From positions 1 to 47,984 of IMG/VR virus record IMGVR_UViG_3300035698_011158: a DNA stretch of 47,984 nt; one strand, 5' to 3'. Positions 8,872 through 17,898 of this stretch are shown piece after piece. The translations under genes were made by a program, and so were the position numbers. This DNA is from a virus. The stretch's first letter is position 1. Each line of letters begins with the position of its first letter. Below the pieces are notes generated by a model that was not told the DNA's origin, made no database searches, and was given only the letters and a program-made list of their open reading frames with translations.

Positions 8872-10431
8872 CTAGTCATCAAGTAGCCAACGAAGATCCC
8901 CTAAATCGGGATCTTCCCAGGGATCATTCTCCCTATTGTGAACAGCCATTTGTGGTTCCATAACTTCTGCAAAGGTTTGAAATTCAGGCGTAAGATAGTC
9001 CGCATCTAAGAGCGTATGCGAATTTCGTAGATTCTCATACCTTAAATAACTAGACATTGCAAGCGGTATCACAAGGTCATCATTGTAATTTCTCATCGCT
9101 TGTGCTTTACCGTTCAACCAAATGAACACATCAAGCTCATCGAGCAATCTTTTCGAACGAATCTTAAGAGAGCAAGGATTCATGACCTCAACCATAGAAT
9201 CAATCACTCTAGGTCTTACGAGGGATGACATTGTGAATCCTGGCACCATTTGAACCTCGGATTCTACAGGTGCGAAAGGATTCACTTTTGTCTTTTGCGC
9301 TCGACTCGTATAGTAGATGTTAGAATAACCTTCTTCAACCAACGAACTCACAGCAGCCCACCCAAGACCGTTATTTTCCACGACTAATTGCGCTTTATTA
9401 TAAGTAGTTGCTGCTTTTAGTAAAAGTTGAACAAACTCCGTAGTATTTATCTTGTCTTTGAATTCTTCTACCTGGTCATGATCTTCTAAGTCAAATACTT
9501 CATAGGCGGAAAAGTCATTTCCGTCTCCACGCGCAACATCAGCAGCAACAACATACTGTTTTTCTGGCTCCACAAAAGCCCAATTCCAGATAGCATTATT
9601 AGGTCCAGATTTCTTGATAGGATCTCGCATCGTGTTCTTACGATACCATTGCAGAGATTCTGCTTGAACAACCGTATTACCAGAAGCGATAAACGAGCAT
9701 TCGTATTCCTGTGCCATTTTCTGCTTGTCAAATCCAAGAGCCTTGAATGCATCTTCCCACCATACTTGATCTCGCTCGGGATGAAGATCCCAATTGAGAG
9801 TACTAGGCTTGAAGTCGTTAAGCTCCGACTCAGCTTCAACAAACATCTTGTGGAAGAAATTTCCCTGTCCATTGGGAGTCGAAAGAATAATAGCATCTCC
9901 ACCCGTAGAAAGCGTAGGATAAGCTGCCGTCCAGAGGATATCAATGTTCTTAATGAAAGCGGCTTCATCAAGCACCAAGAGACTCAACGCTTCGGAGCGC
10001 CCCGCATCATCGGATGAAGGAGAAGCCACACAGGTTGAACCATTAGCGATTGTTACACTCTGTTGGTTATCAGAGGTAAGTTTGGGTTTCAGGAAATCTG
10101 GAAGGCATCGTAGGAATACCTTGACCTTCGTAATGAAGTTGATTGCTGTTGACTGTTTGGTAGCGATAACCAAGATCTCTTTGTTGGGATGAAAGATCAT
10201 CAACCAAGTGCAATAACCCGCCACAAGCGTAGACATTCCTAGCTGTCTACTCTTAAGGATAATCGTAAAACGCTCAGTTAAGAAGTCCCCCAATGTTGTC
10301 TCCTGAAAATCATACATCTTGAAAGGGATCAAACCCTTAATAGGATGACGCACCTTTCCATAGGTTAGGAGAAAATAGAGGCAGTTCCTAGCACATTTAA
10401 TGAACTCAGTTTTTTGATCTTGTATTTCCAT
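8872..10431 (-). CDS. Terminase large subunit, T4 gp17-like packaging ATPase/nuclease
   Basis: 519 aa with both terminase domains. ATPase: Walker A-like SRQLGMST (61-68), Walker B plus catalytic Glu LLVLDEAAF (151-159), coupling motif LSTPNG (183-188). RNase H-like nuclease: first Asp in VVAADVARGDGNDFSAY (Asp298, Asp303), a Glu/Asn motif VVENNG (around 350-355) and a late Asp pair NDDLVIPLA (451-452). It threads DNA through the portal encoded next to it and makes the headful cut. No ribosome site is visible before ATG 10431; the upstream stop is 3 bases away, so translation is probably coupled. No small terminase subunit gene is recognised nearby. Confidence 0.96.
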   Translation of the reverse strand: MEIQDQKTEFIKCARNCLYFLLTYGKVRHPIKGLIPFKMYDFQETTLGDFLTERFTIILKSRQLGMSTLVAGYCTWLMIFHPNKEILVIATKQSTAINFITKVKVFLRCLPDFLKPKLTSDNQQSVTIANGSTCVASPSSDDAGRSEALSLLVLDEAAFIKNIDILWTAAYPTLSTGGDAIILSTPNGQGNFFHKMFVEAESELNDFKPSTLNWDLHPERDQVWWEDAFKALGFDKQKMAQEYECSFIASGNTVVQAESLQWYRKNTMRDPIKKSGPNNAIWNWAFVEPEKQYVVAADVARGDGNDFSAYEVFDLEDHDQVEEFKDKINTTEFVQLLLKAATTYNKAQLVVENNGLGWAAVSSLVEEGYSNIYYTSRAQKTKVNPFAPVESEVQMVPGFTMSSLVRPRVIDSMVEVMNPCSLKIRSKRLLDELDVFIWLNGKAQAMRNYNDDLVIPLAMSSYLRYENLRNSHTLLDADYLTPEFQTFAEVMEPQMAVHNRENDPWEDPDLGDLRWLLDD

Positions 10432-10434
10432 AAT

Positions 10435-10893
10435 TTAGATTATGCAGAATACTTGATTCGAATCAAGTATTGTAATCTTCCCTTCGGTGACAGTCTTGTA
10501 ACACTCCCAATTATGAGAATTTGATAGTGTTTTGATCTTCCACTTTTTCCGAATCAGATATTCCCTAAACACTGAGGGATTGGTTAAGAGATCCTTCTCT
10601 CTTATTGCACTATCAAATAGTCCACGATGAAATGCAAAAAATAGAAAATCTTTATTGAAATGCACTCCTTCTATAATCGCACTCACTTCCAAATATCTAA
10701 CAATATCATTGTGCCAACCCCGTTTTAGAAAACTACAATCAGAACTTAAGAGAACCACAAAATTACTGCGACTATCTACATTCTGGTAAGCCTCTTTCCA
10801 GGTGGGTTTCTGAATAATTTCATAGCTATTATGCTTCATGGATTCTTTGATAAGATCATCAAGCTTATTGCTTTTAACTAAAATTGATAACAT
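10435..10893 (-). CDS. Unknown protein with a possible truncated GT-A glycosyltransferase core
   Basis: 152 aa, last gene of the sugar-modification cluster and directly before terminase. Residues 45-70 read NFVVLLSSDCSFLKRGW, then NDIVRYLE, which resembles the strand-Asp-x-loop-GW region of GT2/GT-A transferases, where a DxD-type motif is followed by a GW-x-(D/E) acceptor segment. The usual N-terminal nucleotide-binding half is shortened, and no complete DxD is present. It may be a degenerate transferase, a partner subunit or a coincidental resemblance. The gene is intact and tightly packed (2 bp from its upstream neighbour), so it is likely expressed. Confidence 0.7.
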   Translation of the reverse strand: MLSILVKSNKLDDLIKESMKHNSYEIIQKPTWKEAYQNVDSRSNFVVLLSSDCSFLKRGWHNDIVRYLEVSAIIEGVHFNKDFLFFAFHRGLFDSAIREKDLLTNPSVFREYLIRKKWKIKTLSNSHNWECYKTVTEGKITILDSNQVFCII

Positions 10894-10895
10894 AA

Positions 10896-11699
10896 CTAAC
10901 CCCCAAAATTATCGTAACCCCATTGATCAGAATCGAGATTTACGATAGCTTCTGTCATTGAAACAGGATGAAAATTAGGCCATTCCTGTGATCCAATTTT
11001 CTTCTTTGCCATATAAGATATATAGTGTTGTAAAGCTTTAGAATGCTCTCCTAAAGCAAAAGGCATATCTTTTTTGAACTTCTTATTGAATGCTCTAAAC
11101 CAGTAAATCCATTTCGTTGAAATCTGTTCCCGCGTCATAAAGGTGTTATCATAATTAATGGGAAGCAGTAAAGTCTCGGACACTTGTTTAGCTCTGGTAG
11201 CATTATCATAGCATGGTTGGTGGCTCCCCCCGTCATTGACAATGGTGATTGTTCCCTGAATGACAGCCTTGTTAAGTGCAAAAAGAACATGGTTGCGATT
11301 GATCTTGAATTGATCCTTACAGAAGAAATTGATTCGTCCAAAGTTAATTCTGTCCCTATCATTATTCTCTTCAAATATAGCCTTGATATTGTCCGCTTGG
11401 TCTGTTCTAAAAAGGGAATCAACATCTAGTTTCAAGGCCCAATCTTTTGTGCAAGCATCCAGCCCAACCTGTAAGTGAGTTTTCATATCGTCATAGTGCC
11501 AATCCTCGGGCCATGCATCGGTATTGATAACCTTAATCTTGCTACTCAAGGCTCGGATTCGGCCTTCACTAGACTCTTCTTTACGCCCACATACAACGAT
11601 AACTTCATCTGAAAAGGGAAGCACAGAAGCGATAGACTGTATGTAAGGAAACCCCATTTTCTCTGGTTCGGTAACGATAAAATATGTCGATATTGTCAT
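10896..11699 (-). CDS. Glycosyltransferase, GT-A fold
   Basis: 267 aa. The N-terminus (MTISTYFIVTEPEKMGFPYI) and the segment FSDEVIVVCGRKEESSEGRI resemble the nucleotide-sugar-binding half of GT-A enzymes. KDWALKLDVDSLFR (around residues 85-98) supplies the metal-binding DxD (Asp-Val-Asp). The C-terminal half is aromatic- and Lys-rich (KWIYWFRAFNKKFKK) and probably binds the acceptor. Donor and acceptor cannot be told from sequence. ATG 11699 overlaps the TGA of the FkbM-type gene (ATGA), so the two are translationally coupled. Confidence 0.85.
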   Translation of the reverse strand: MTISTYFIVTEPEKMGFPYIQSIASVLPFSDEVIVVCGRKEESSEGRIRALSSKIKVINTDAWPEDWHYDDMKTHLQVGLDACTKDWALKLDVDSLFRTDQADNIKAIFEENNDRDRINFGRINFFCKDQFKINRNHVLFALNKAVIQGTITIVNDGGSHQPCYDNATRAKQVSETLLLPINYDNTFMTREQISTKWIYWFRAFNKKFKKDMPFALGEHSKALQHYISYMAKKKIGSQEWPNFHPVSMTEAIVNLDSDQWGYDNFGG

Positions 11700-12307
11700 A
11701 TCAAATCCCTTCTCATAAACAATTCACCATCCACCCGTTCATAGCCGTAATCAACCAACTCCTTAACCACTCTCCGTTCCCAATCCTTAAATATCTCCTG
11801 GCCTTTACCATGAAACTCAACACAGATTACACCTACCTGAAGATTACTCTTAATCAGATCCTCTAGGACTTCATACTCAGACCCCTCAATGTCTATCTTA
11901 AGAAGATCAATTTTAGAATGTTTCAATTCTTCCATAATTGTATGAAGTCTCTTACAAGGAGCGTTAAATCCTGGTTTTTTCTTAAGCTGTTCAAAAGTAG
12001 AATAGGAATCACGCCCTTTTCCTGGTGCAAAAAAGTAGTAATCCCGATCCTTCTCGGCAATGCCGTACTGGTGGACTATAAAATGTTCCTCAAGAAACCC
12101 CTTTTCTTTTTGGAGTTCCCTCACATATTGAATCGATTTAGGTATGGGATCAAAACCGTGAACTACGCACCCATATTTCTCAATGATAGCAATATCAAAA
12201 CTGATATCTCTACCTAGACCACCCGAATAGACAATCGAATCCTTTGTCAAGAAATTGGAAGGAATTGTCCAGCCCCCGTAGGAAGTGCCGTGTCGTTCTA
12301 TTTTCAT
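11696..12307 (-). CDS. FkbM-family SAM-dependent methyltransferase
   Basis: 203 aa. The FkbM signature LLKIDIEGSEYEVLEDL is at about residues 135-151. Upstream motifs are IVYSGGLGRDISFDIAI (SAM loop), VVHGFDPIPKSIQYV (acidic strand 2) and VHQYGIAEKDRDYYFF. FkbM enzymes typically O-methylate sugars or polyketides and often sit in polysaccharide gene clusters. All core elements appear present. Start ATG 12307, 2 bp after the upstream stop. The likely acceptor is a sugar built by the neighbouring transferases; this is inference. Confidence 0.92.
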   Translation of the reverse strand: MKIERHGTSYGGWTIPSNFLTKDSIVYSGGLGRDISFDIAIIEKYGCVVHGFDPIPKSIQYVRELQKEKGFLEEHFIVHQYGIAEKDRDYYFFAPGKGRDSYSTFEQLKKKPGFNAPCKRLHTIMEELKHSKIDLLKIDIEGSEYEVLEDLIKSNLQVGVICVEFHGKGQEIFKDWERRVVKELVDYGYERVDGELFMRRDLI

Positions 12308-12309
12308 TT

Positions 12310-12888
12310 TTATCCTTTTTGTAAGAGGAAAATGGTATCTTTTACATCACATATAGCTTTTTTTAGAACAACGATATTATTCTGTTCAAAAAAAGCATAC
12401 GATCTTTCTAATGAAAATATACAAGGATCTTCAGCAGTTACTTCAGAAAGTTCCATACTTTGATTCCATATAATTGCTCCATCAGGCTTTAAACAAGAAA
12501 ACCAATGGAGTAGTGTTTCTCCCGCATCTATCGCATGATCTAATGAATTTGTATAAATAAGATCCCACTTATTCTTCCAATCTTCGGGGAGGCTATTAAA
12601 ATCCATAATGAAATCGGCATCCGATTTCCTGCTAATGTCTAAAGAATACACCCTACAAGAAAATAAAAATTCTTGTAAGAATTTTTTCTCATTTTCATTT
12701 CTAGTTCCCATACAAATTATATTCAATTTTCGATTTACAACAAAATCTTCTATAAATTCTGCTATCCGCAAATAGAAATAAGAAGGTTTTTTCTTTTTTC
12801 TTTTTTTAAAGTGTCTATAAATTTGTATCTCCTCGTAATCTTCAACCGCTTTATATTGATACTGTTTTGTTTGAAGTTTAATCCCCAT
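12310..12888 (-). CDS. Class I SAM-methyltransferase-like protein
   Basis: 192 aa. After a basic N-terminal extension (RHFKKRKKKKPSYFYL) comes a Rossmann-type core: NIICMGTRNENEKKFL (motif I), VYSLDISR (motif II), DADFIMDFNSLP and WDLIYTNSLDHAIDAGETLL, then LKPDGAIIW. The TNSLDHA segment resembles a set of small methyltransferases that I associate with environmental phages. Motif I has Gly-Thr-Arg in place of the usual GxGxG, so SAM binding should be tested. AT-richer than its neighbours, with an A-rich block in the 5' part. Confidence 0.8.
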   Translation of the reverse strand: MGIKLQTKQYQYKAVEDYEEIQIYRHFKKRKKKKPSYFYLRIAEFIEDFVVNRKLNIICMGTRNENEKKFLQEFLFSCRVYSLDISRKSDADFIMDFNSLPEDWKNKWDLIYTNSLDHAIDAGETLLHWFSCLKPDGAIIWNQSMELSEVTAEDPCIFSLERSYAFFEQNNIVVLKKAICDVKDTIFLLQKG

Positions 12889-12898
12889 AGGAAATCTT

Positions 12899-13453
12899 TT
12901 AACTCTTGGCTTTCATAGTTGTCCTCTTTTTAAAAACTCCCATTAAATCAACTAATTCAATAAGCTCATATTTTTCTTCTATAACCTGATAATACTGTCG
13001 ATCCTTAGCCGCGTACTCATGAACAAAAAGAATTCCATTCTCCTTTAAATGAGGATAGATAAAACGACAACATTCGGGTCTAGCTCGTCCATCGACAAAA
13101 ACACAATCAAAGGTTATTTTAAAAGACTTTGGGCTTTCTATATATGACTTAAAAGTTTCATAGGAAGTTGACTGAATCAATTCATCCCATGAAGTAGCAT
13201 GAAGAAATTTCGTACTTTGTTTCTTTTTATAGGGCTTATCTGGTGGAGATAATATACGTGAAATATTTGTATCTTTTACCGCGTTTTCGAGCCTCTTGTA
13301 CCACCTCTCATCGTGTTCAATAGAATATAGAGCCTTAACAAAAGGAGCAAAATATATAGTAGACCCCCCGCTACCATATTCCAACAAATTTTTTTCAAGA
13401 GAAAGGTAACTTTCAATAGTTTTAATTTCCTTATCAGTCATCCAAACTTTCAT
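12899..13453 (-). CDS. Methyltransferase-fold protein (GSGGST loop)
   Basis: 184 aa. Class I methyltransferase outline: NLLEYGSGGSTIYFAPF (residues about 21-37, Gly-rich SAM loop), ALYSIEHDERWYKRL (strand 2 acidic end), FDCVFVDGRARPECC (motif IV with Asp-Gly-Arg) and LKENGILFVHEY. The VDGR-ARPEC motif resembles small methyltransferase-like proteins of bacterial sugar clusters. Overlaps the next upstream gene by one base (TAATG-type junction at 13453). Acceptor unknown. Confidence 0.8.
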   Translation of the reverse strand: MKVWMTDKEIKTIESYLSLEKNLLEYGSGGSTIYFAPFVKALYSIEHDERWYKRLENAVKDTNISRILSPPDKPYKKKQSTKFLHATSWDELIQSTSYETFKSYIESPKSFKITFDCVFVDGRARPECCRFIYPHLKENGILFVHEYAAKDRQYYQVIEEKYELIELVDLMGVFKKRTTMKAKS

Positions 13454-13980
13454 TACTTTACCTTCTTTACAGCCGTAATATGCCGTCCTTTTGACCTATT
13501 TATCTCGCCCAAACAAGAAATTTCATAACCTAGATCCTCAAATTTATTGCCGTCCCAAGAAGAAATATGCTTCTCATTGGGATTACCCCCAAGATTCCCT
13601 TGTTTACGAGTCCCATAAGGACAGCCTAGAACAACTGCAACCTTTGCTTTTTTCTCTAGGTATTCAAGTGTGGTTTCTAACTCATCTTCAGCAATATGTT
13701 CTGGGCCATGCCACCAGAATACGATATCAAACTTTCGATTTACCTTGAAATCCCGCACATCGCCTTCAATCACCTTCGTAATCCAATCAAGAGTTTCAAG
13801 GTATTCCACATTCTTCGGAAAAATTTCTAGAACAGTTATCTTATATTCAGCCTTTCGAAATTCACTACTCAAATCAAAACGATTTCCTCTTGCTCCCACA
13901 TACAAAACCGTCTTGTGGTCAAAAATATCAGGAAATAACTCCAATAGAGAATCGATTCTATCCCTTTCAGTAATAATCAT
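13453..13980 (-). CDS. Class I SAM-dependent methyltransferase
   Basis: 175 aa. TVLYVGARGNRFDLSSEF is motif I, YKITVLEIFPKNVEYL motif II, WITKVIEGDVRDFKV motif III and FDIVFWWHGPEHIAEDEL motif IV with the characteristic WWHGPEH. VVLGCPYGTRKQGNLGGNP follows in the substrate region. This WWHGPEH/GCPYG arrangement is a recognisable small methyltransferase type of phage and bacterial surface-sugar clusters. The core looks complete. Start ATG 13980, one base from the preceding stop. Confidence 0.87.
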   Translation of the reverse strand: MIITERDRIDSLLELFPDIFDHKTVLYVGARGNRFDLSSEFRKAEYKITVLEIFPKNVEYLETLDWITKVIEGDVRDFKVNRKFDIVFWWHGPEHIAEDELETTLEYLEKKAKVAVVLGCPYGTRKQGNLGGNPNEKHISSWDGNKFEDLGYEISCLGEINRSKGRHITAVKKVK

Positions 13981-13981
13981 T

Positions 13982-14653
13982 TCACTTTACCTTCTTTCCT
14001 AGTATTGCGATATAGAGTGCTGGCTCTTTCGGCCAGAGTGTCTTTGTTCGTAATTTCGTTATCGACAGATTAAAATGTTTGAAATCCATCGAAGTGAAAT
14101 GCACAGGAACCTCTTTCGTAATGATCTGGTGGAGACTTTCTCTCGGATACCAAGGCTCAATCAGTTTAGCGAATTTAAATACCTCATCATTCGTAGGAAA
14201 CAGAGCCTCTTCCCAAAAAGTTGACCACAGATAGTTACCCTCTTCATAGGCCCATTCCTGTTCCTGATCCGTAAGCCAACCCACCCTATAGTTTTCGAAT
14301 CTCCAATGATCCCCAAGCCCCCAATCTAAAAAGAAAGTACCACCTTTTCGTAAATACTTGTGTATGTTATAGAGGAATTGGTTCTTATCCTTTGCAAAGT
14401 AAGGACATCGAGTAGATACAATAAGATCATAATCATTATCCATTAAGGTCCAATAGGAATTAATTTCCCATTTAAGAGCTTCCCCTGGATAGTAGTTATC
14501 ACTCCCCTGAATATCATAAAGCTCAATGTAACCCCCGCGCTTTTTAATATACTCAGGAATGGTAGTAAACCCCAATAGGGCTATTTTCCTATAAACTTTA
14601 TCTGGTAGAAGGGAATCATACCATTTTTCTAGTATAGCATTACTCTTGCCCAT
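13982..14653 (-). CDS. Divergent methyltransferase-like protein
   Basis: 223 aa. The middle has a methyltransferase-like layout: YIELYDIQGSDNYYPGEAL, DYDLIVSTRCPYFAKDKNQF, then YLRKGGTFFLDWGLGDHW. Motif I near the N-terminus (KIALLGFTTIPEYIKKRG) lacks a GxGxG loop, so SAM binding may be lost or unusual. Very aromatic (many Trp and Tyr in WAYEEGNYLWSTFWEE). Sits in the run of methyltransferase genes with 2-bp spacing on both sides, so it belongs to the same unit. Exact role unknown. Confidence 0.78.
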   Translation of the reverse strand: MGKSNAILEKWYDSLLPDKVYRKIALLGFTTIPEYIKKRGGYIELYDIQGSDNYYPGEALKWEINSYWTLMDNDYDLIVSTRCPYFAKDKNQFLYNIHKYLRKGGTFFLDWGLGDHWRFENYRVGWLTDQEQEWAYEEGNYLWSTFWEEALFPTNDEVFKFAKLIEPWYPRESLHQIITKEVPVHFTSMDFKHFNLSITKLRTKTLWPKEPALYIAILGKKVK

Positions 14654-14655
14654 AA

Positions 14656-15387
14656 TTACCCCCGCACTTTACATAAGATACGCTGCTCTTGTCTAACCGT
14701 AGTTAATGCATAAAGAACTTCGAACCCTAAATCTTGAGCCATTCCACTCAATTCGCCCCACCCAAAGTTAAAACAATGTCCCGATTTGATACCCAAACTT
14801 CCCGTTTCGGTGGGAACCTCAATATGAAGATAGGAAGTCTCATCCATAGCATCATGAAGCTTTTTGAAAGCCTCTTCGGGATGAATTAGGTGTTCAAAAC
14901 AATGGTACGAAACTAGTAAAGATCTTGATACCTCTGAAATGGGAAAAGGTTCAGTAGAAGAAAGGTCATGTTCTATACACTCGTAGCCCAAATACTTCCC
15001 TATCAAAACATTCAATTTTACTATATCAATCCCTATGCTAGTCTTACCCGAACCTTCAAAAAACTGTAATAAATGGGGTGTCCTAAAACCTAAATCGATG
15101 AAATGATCAAAATCTGAATTTGAAATACGCTCTGTAAGTTCCCGAATTCGAAGATAATCAAAATTGTTAAGTTTCTGCTTCAAGGCATTAACAACAGGTG
15201 CTAAAGTATCTTCAACCCGCAAACCTTCTTTAAAATCAATCCCTCTTGAAGCTTGCAAAACCTCATATAGCAGATTCGTATCTTGATTAAGAGTGTCTAG
15301 ATTTCTAACAGAAGCCCAATTGTCATTCCCTTTATAATCAAATAGCCGCACTATTTCATCGCGGATCTGCTCTTTTAGTTCAGTCAT
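14656..15387 (-). CDS. SAM-dependent methyltransferase (type 11/12-like)
   Basis: 243 aa. An N-terminal helical region of about 95 residues precedes the core: HFIDLGFRTPHLLQFFEGSG (motif I), SIGIDIVKLNVLIGKYLG (motif II), ECIEHDLSSTEPFP (motif III) and SLLVSYHCFEHLIHPEEAF (motif IV). HLIHPEEAFKKLHDAM is typical of methyltransferase_11/23 proteins. YLHIEVPTETGSLGI and HCFNFGWGELSGMAQDLGF complete the C-terminal sheet. Overlaps the deacetylase gene by 8 bp. Confidence 0.85.
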   Translation of the reverse strand: MTELKEQIRDEIVRLFDYKGNDNWASVRNLDTLNQDTNLLYEVLQASRGIDFKEGLRVEDTLAPVVNALKQKLNNFDYLRIRELTERISNSDFDHFIDLGFRTPHLLQFFEGSGKTSIGIDIVKLNVLIGKYLGYECIEHDLSSTEPFPISEVSRSLLVSYHCFEHLIHPEEAFKKLHDAMDETSYLHIEVPTETGSLGIKSGHCFNFGWGELSGMAQDLGFEVLYALTTVRQEQRILCKVRG

Positions 15388-16063
15388 TTAACAACTCCCC
15401 CATGAAACAGAAATCGGGAGAATCTAACTTCCTGAGAAAGACAGCTAACTCCAATTCTTTTTCATCATCAAGATAGCTTTTGTCCCATTCACAAGCATGA
15501 TAGACAATTTCAGTATAAGGTTCGTCAAGCTTCAACTTTTTGAAGGGAGGATTTACTGTGCAATAAACGATTTTTGATTCGTCTATATTTGAAGCACCCC
15601 CCACAATTTGAATATCGGGATGTAAAGCCAAAGTGAAATTGAAAACCTTCTGCGCTATATGAGCCGATCCCGCACTCATACGAAATGCTGAAGGTCTAAA
15701 CAATAACCCTGCTTCAATTCCTACGTATCGCATCTGATCGATCATCTGATGAAAGTATTCCATTGCATTTTTAGTGGGCATGTTCTTAAATTCATCGTTG
15801 TTAGAAGTCAATGTCCCATGCGTGATTCCATGATAACCAATTTCAAAATTCTCTTTCGGTAAATCTCGAATTTCCTCACAAAAACTTGGGTAGGAATTCA
15901 GAGGATAAGAGAACTCCCCTAACCGCTTGTAAGCCGTAGGAATGAATAGCGTGAACTTGATATCGGGAAACTCTTCTATGAGCCTATAACATTGCACTAA
16001 GACCTTCGTTGAAGATCTGGGATGCGGACTGATATCGTCTATGCTAATGTTTATTTTTGGCAT
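15380..16063 (-). CDS. Polysaccharide deacetylase-like (NodB/DUF2334-type) protein
   Basis: 227 aa. NodB-type motifs are present in order: INISIDDISPH (Asp-Asp metal motif, residues 5-15), EIGYHGITHGTL (HxxxH metal motif), LLFRPSAFRMS (the RxP region) and EIVYHACEWDKSY (C-terminal His). Such enzymes remove N-acetyl groups from amino sugars, or act as related metal hydrolases. In this cluster it probably tailors a sugar before or after transfer. Overlaps the following glycosyltransferase stop by 20 bp. The substrate cannot be read from sequence. Confidence 0.85.
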   Translation of the reverse strand: MPKINISIDDISPHPRSSTKVLVQCYRLIEEFPDIKFTLFIPTAYKRLGEFSYPLNSYPSFCEEIRDLPKENFEIGYHGITHGTLTSNNDEFKNMPTKNAMEYFHQMIDQMRYVGIEAGLLFRPSAFRMSAGSAHIAQKVFNFTLALHPDIQIVGGASNIDESKIVYCTVNPPFKKLKLDEPYTEIVYHACEWDKSYLDDEKELELAVFLRKLDSPDFCFMGELLND

Positions 16064-16937
16064 TGTGAATGTCCCCCATAAATTTTATGTAATCTGCGAA
16101 TGTGTTTTTTAACACTTTGGGCCTATTAGGTTGAAAAATATTAATACTACGAGCTATATGATATACCTTTTCCAACAATTCTTCCTCGATTAAAAAGGTT
16201 CTTTCAGAATTCGATACTATTTCAGAATTTCCCCCCTGATTTAATACGAGAGGGATACAACCACACGCTATTGCTTCAATCAAGGAGTTTGAACAAGTAT
16301 CATTTGAAGATCCCGAAACAAAAATACTATGCTGTCGCAATTCCTTAGCTAATTCTTCTGAAGATAAGGGTGGAACCATTCGTATATTCTTAAACTTAAT
16401 GGGAGAATTACCTACAAAGGTCATAGAATACCTATTGAAATTTAAGGTACGATCTAAGAAGTCTAGGTAGGAGAACCCCTTACGCGGATTTGTTGACCAA
16501 GAGGTGCTAATCAAGCTATTTGTTTTGGGGATTCCCTCAACATAAAAAATATCTGGATCAGCAGAATTATGGATTATACCAGAGGGCTTTCCCACTTTTA
16601 ATCCGTTTTCAATATGCGCTTCTTTAGACCATTTAGATTGAAAAATAATCGCGTCCGCATAGCCTTCAGCAAAGTCATAGACAAGTTGATCCCTGAATTT
16701 CTCATGTGCACCCCTGTAGAGGGTAAACACTCCGTCAATCCTATGAATGATCGTCTTGCCTCGTTGCTTCCCCATCTTAGCAAGTTCCAAATGGTCTTTG
16801 CTATTCACCAAAACTATATCTGCTTCACTTGGATTATCGGTATATTGATCTCCAAGGTAATGACGCAACGCTTTCAAGAACTGGTTGCCACCACCCCAAG
16901 GCCCACCAACAAAGTTATGCAGTATGTGTATCTTCAT
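16044..16937 (-). CDS. GT4-like (GT-B fold) glycosyltransferase
   Basis: 297 aa from ATG 16937 (MKIHILHNFVGGPWGGGNQF). A longer in-frame extension upstream is rejected because it lies inside the previous gene. The N-terminal domain has the Gly-rich start and the pair IVLVNSKDHLEL and IIHRIDGVFTLYRG. The C-terminal donor-binding domain has LISTSWSTNPRKGFSYLDFL and SGSSNDTCSNSLIEAIACGC (the E-x7-E-like region), then PLVLNQGGNSEIV. Retaining GT-B transferases of this kind use nucleotide sugars. Overlaps the preceding gene by 23 bp. Confidence 0.87.
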   Translation of the reverse strand: MKIHILHNFVGGPWGGGNQFLKALRHYLGDQYTDNPSEADIVLVNSKDHLELAKMGKQRGKTIIHRIDGVFTLYRGAHEKFRDQLVYDFAEGYADAIIFQSKWSKEAHIENGLKVGKPSGIIHNSADPDIFYVEGIPKTNSLISTSWSTNPRKGFSYLDFLDRTLNFNRYSMTFVGNSPIKFKNIRMVPPLSSEELAKELRQHSIFVSGSSNDTCSNSLIEAIACGCIPLVLNQGGNSEIVSNSERTFLIEEELLEKVYHIARSINIFQPNRPKVLKNTFADYIKFMGDIHNAKNKH

Positions 16938-17898
16938 TAGCCACCTTCCAGCAATTTTCGACCATCTCATCATAAACCTTGACATGCTTCTTGATATCAA
17001 GAGAAAGGGCCTTCTCATGATTATGTTTAACCATAGAACGAACCCCATCAGCACCTAGCATAGTAATGCGATTTCCCATTTCCTGCTCATCTTTGCAAAT
17101 TGAATAGGGATGAAGCGTCCTTACCGTTGATCCCACCTTCGTTGAAAGAACGGGTTTCTGCACTAGACTCGCTTCAAAAATCGCCTGTGGACCCCCCTCA
17201 TTACGGGAGGTAACGAGATAAACATCTAGCATGTTGTAAAGGATATTGAGCTTTTCTGTATTTACATTTTCGTAATATGTATAAGGGATATCTCGCTTTT
17301 CTAATTCTGCAATGATATACTGTCTCCTGTATCCCGCTAGCAGCACGTGAGGCGTTGCCACCGATTCCTTAAGAGCTTCCATGATTGCTACAAATCTATC
17401 GGGGCCTTTCGAAAGCTTAGGAGTTTTAAGGTCGAAACCTTCTGTATCCCGCTGGAAAGAACCAAAAACCATAGCATCCCCTGGATCAAAATCAGGAAAA
17501 TGCTTTGATATTAGTTCGGTTAGTTCGGGTTCTGGAATTGGGAAGAAATCTTCCTTATTACACCAGTAATCGGTAAGCATCACAGGAGAATCACTTGCTC
17601 TGTCGATAACATTGTAGGCAAACACATCTTGAGTAAAGTAGTGATCTACGAACTCGTCACGAAGCTTAAATTCCCTAAGATCAAATTTCTTGGGATCAAT
17701 GTGATGAATCGTACAAATGACAAATTTTTCTTGAAGAACTGGAACGGGAATCTTTGCCCATACCCAAGGAGCAATCAACCAAATGATATCCGCTTCTTTT
17801 GGATCATCTACAACTTCATGACTCGTATGTTCCAAGAATTCTCGTCTAATTCGATCCACAATCCAACCTTCGGCGGGATCATTAACATACAGCTTCAT
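16915..17898 (-). CDS. GT4-like (GT-B fold) glycosyltransferase
   Basis: 327 aa from ATG 17898 (MKLYVNDPAEGWIVDRIRRE). Upstream in-frame residues belong to the overlapping methyltransferase gene. The C-terminal domain carries MVFGSFQRDTEGFDLKTPKL, then KGPDRFVAIMEALKE, LNILYNMLDVYLVTSRNEGG and PQAIFEASLVQKPVLSTKVG, the usual GT1/GT4 donor-site sequence with the EGGPQAIFEA motif. The N-terminal acceptor domain has WLIAPWVW and FVICTIHHIDPKKF. The ATG shares one base with the TAA of the upstream gene. Confidence 0.88.
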   Translation of the reverse strand: MKLYVNDPAEGWIVDRIRREFLEHTSHEVVDDPKEADIIWLIAPWVWAKIPVPVLQEKFVICTIHHIDPKKFDLREFKLRDEFVDHYFTQDVFAYNVIDRASDSPVMLTDYWCNKEDFFPIPEPELTELISKHFPDFDPGDAMVFGSFQRDTEGFDLKTPKLSKGPDRFVAIMEALKESVATPHVLLAGYRRQYIIAELEKRDIPYTYYENVNTEKLNILYNMLDVYLVTSRNEGGPQAIFEASLVQKPVLSTKVGSTVRTLHPYSICKDEQEMGNRITMLGADGVRSMVKHNHEKALSLDIKKHVKVYDEMVENCWKVANEDTHTA

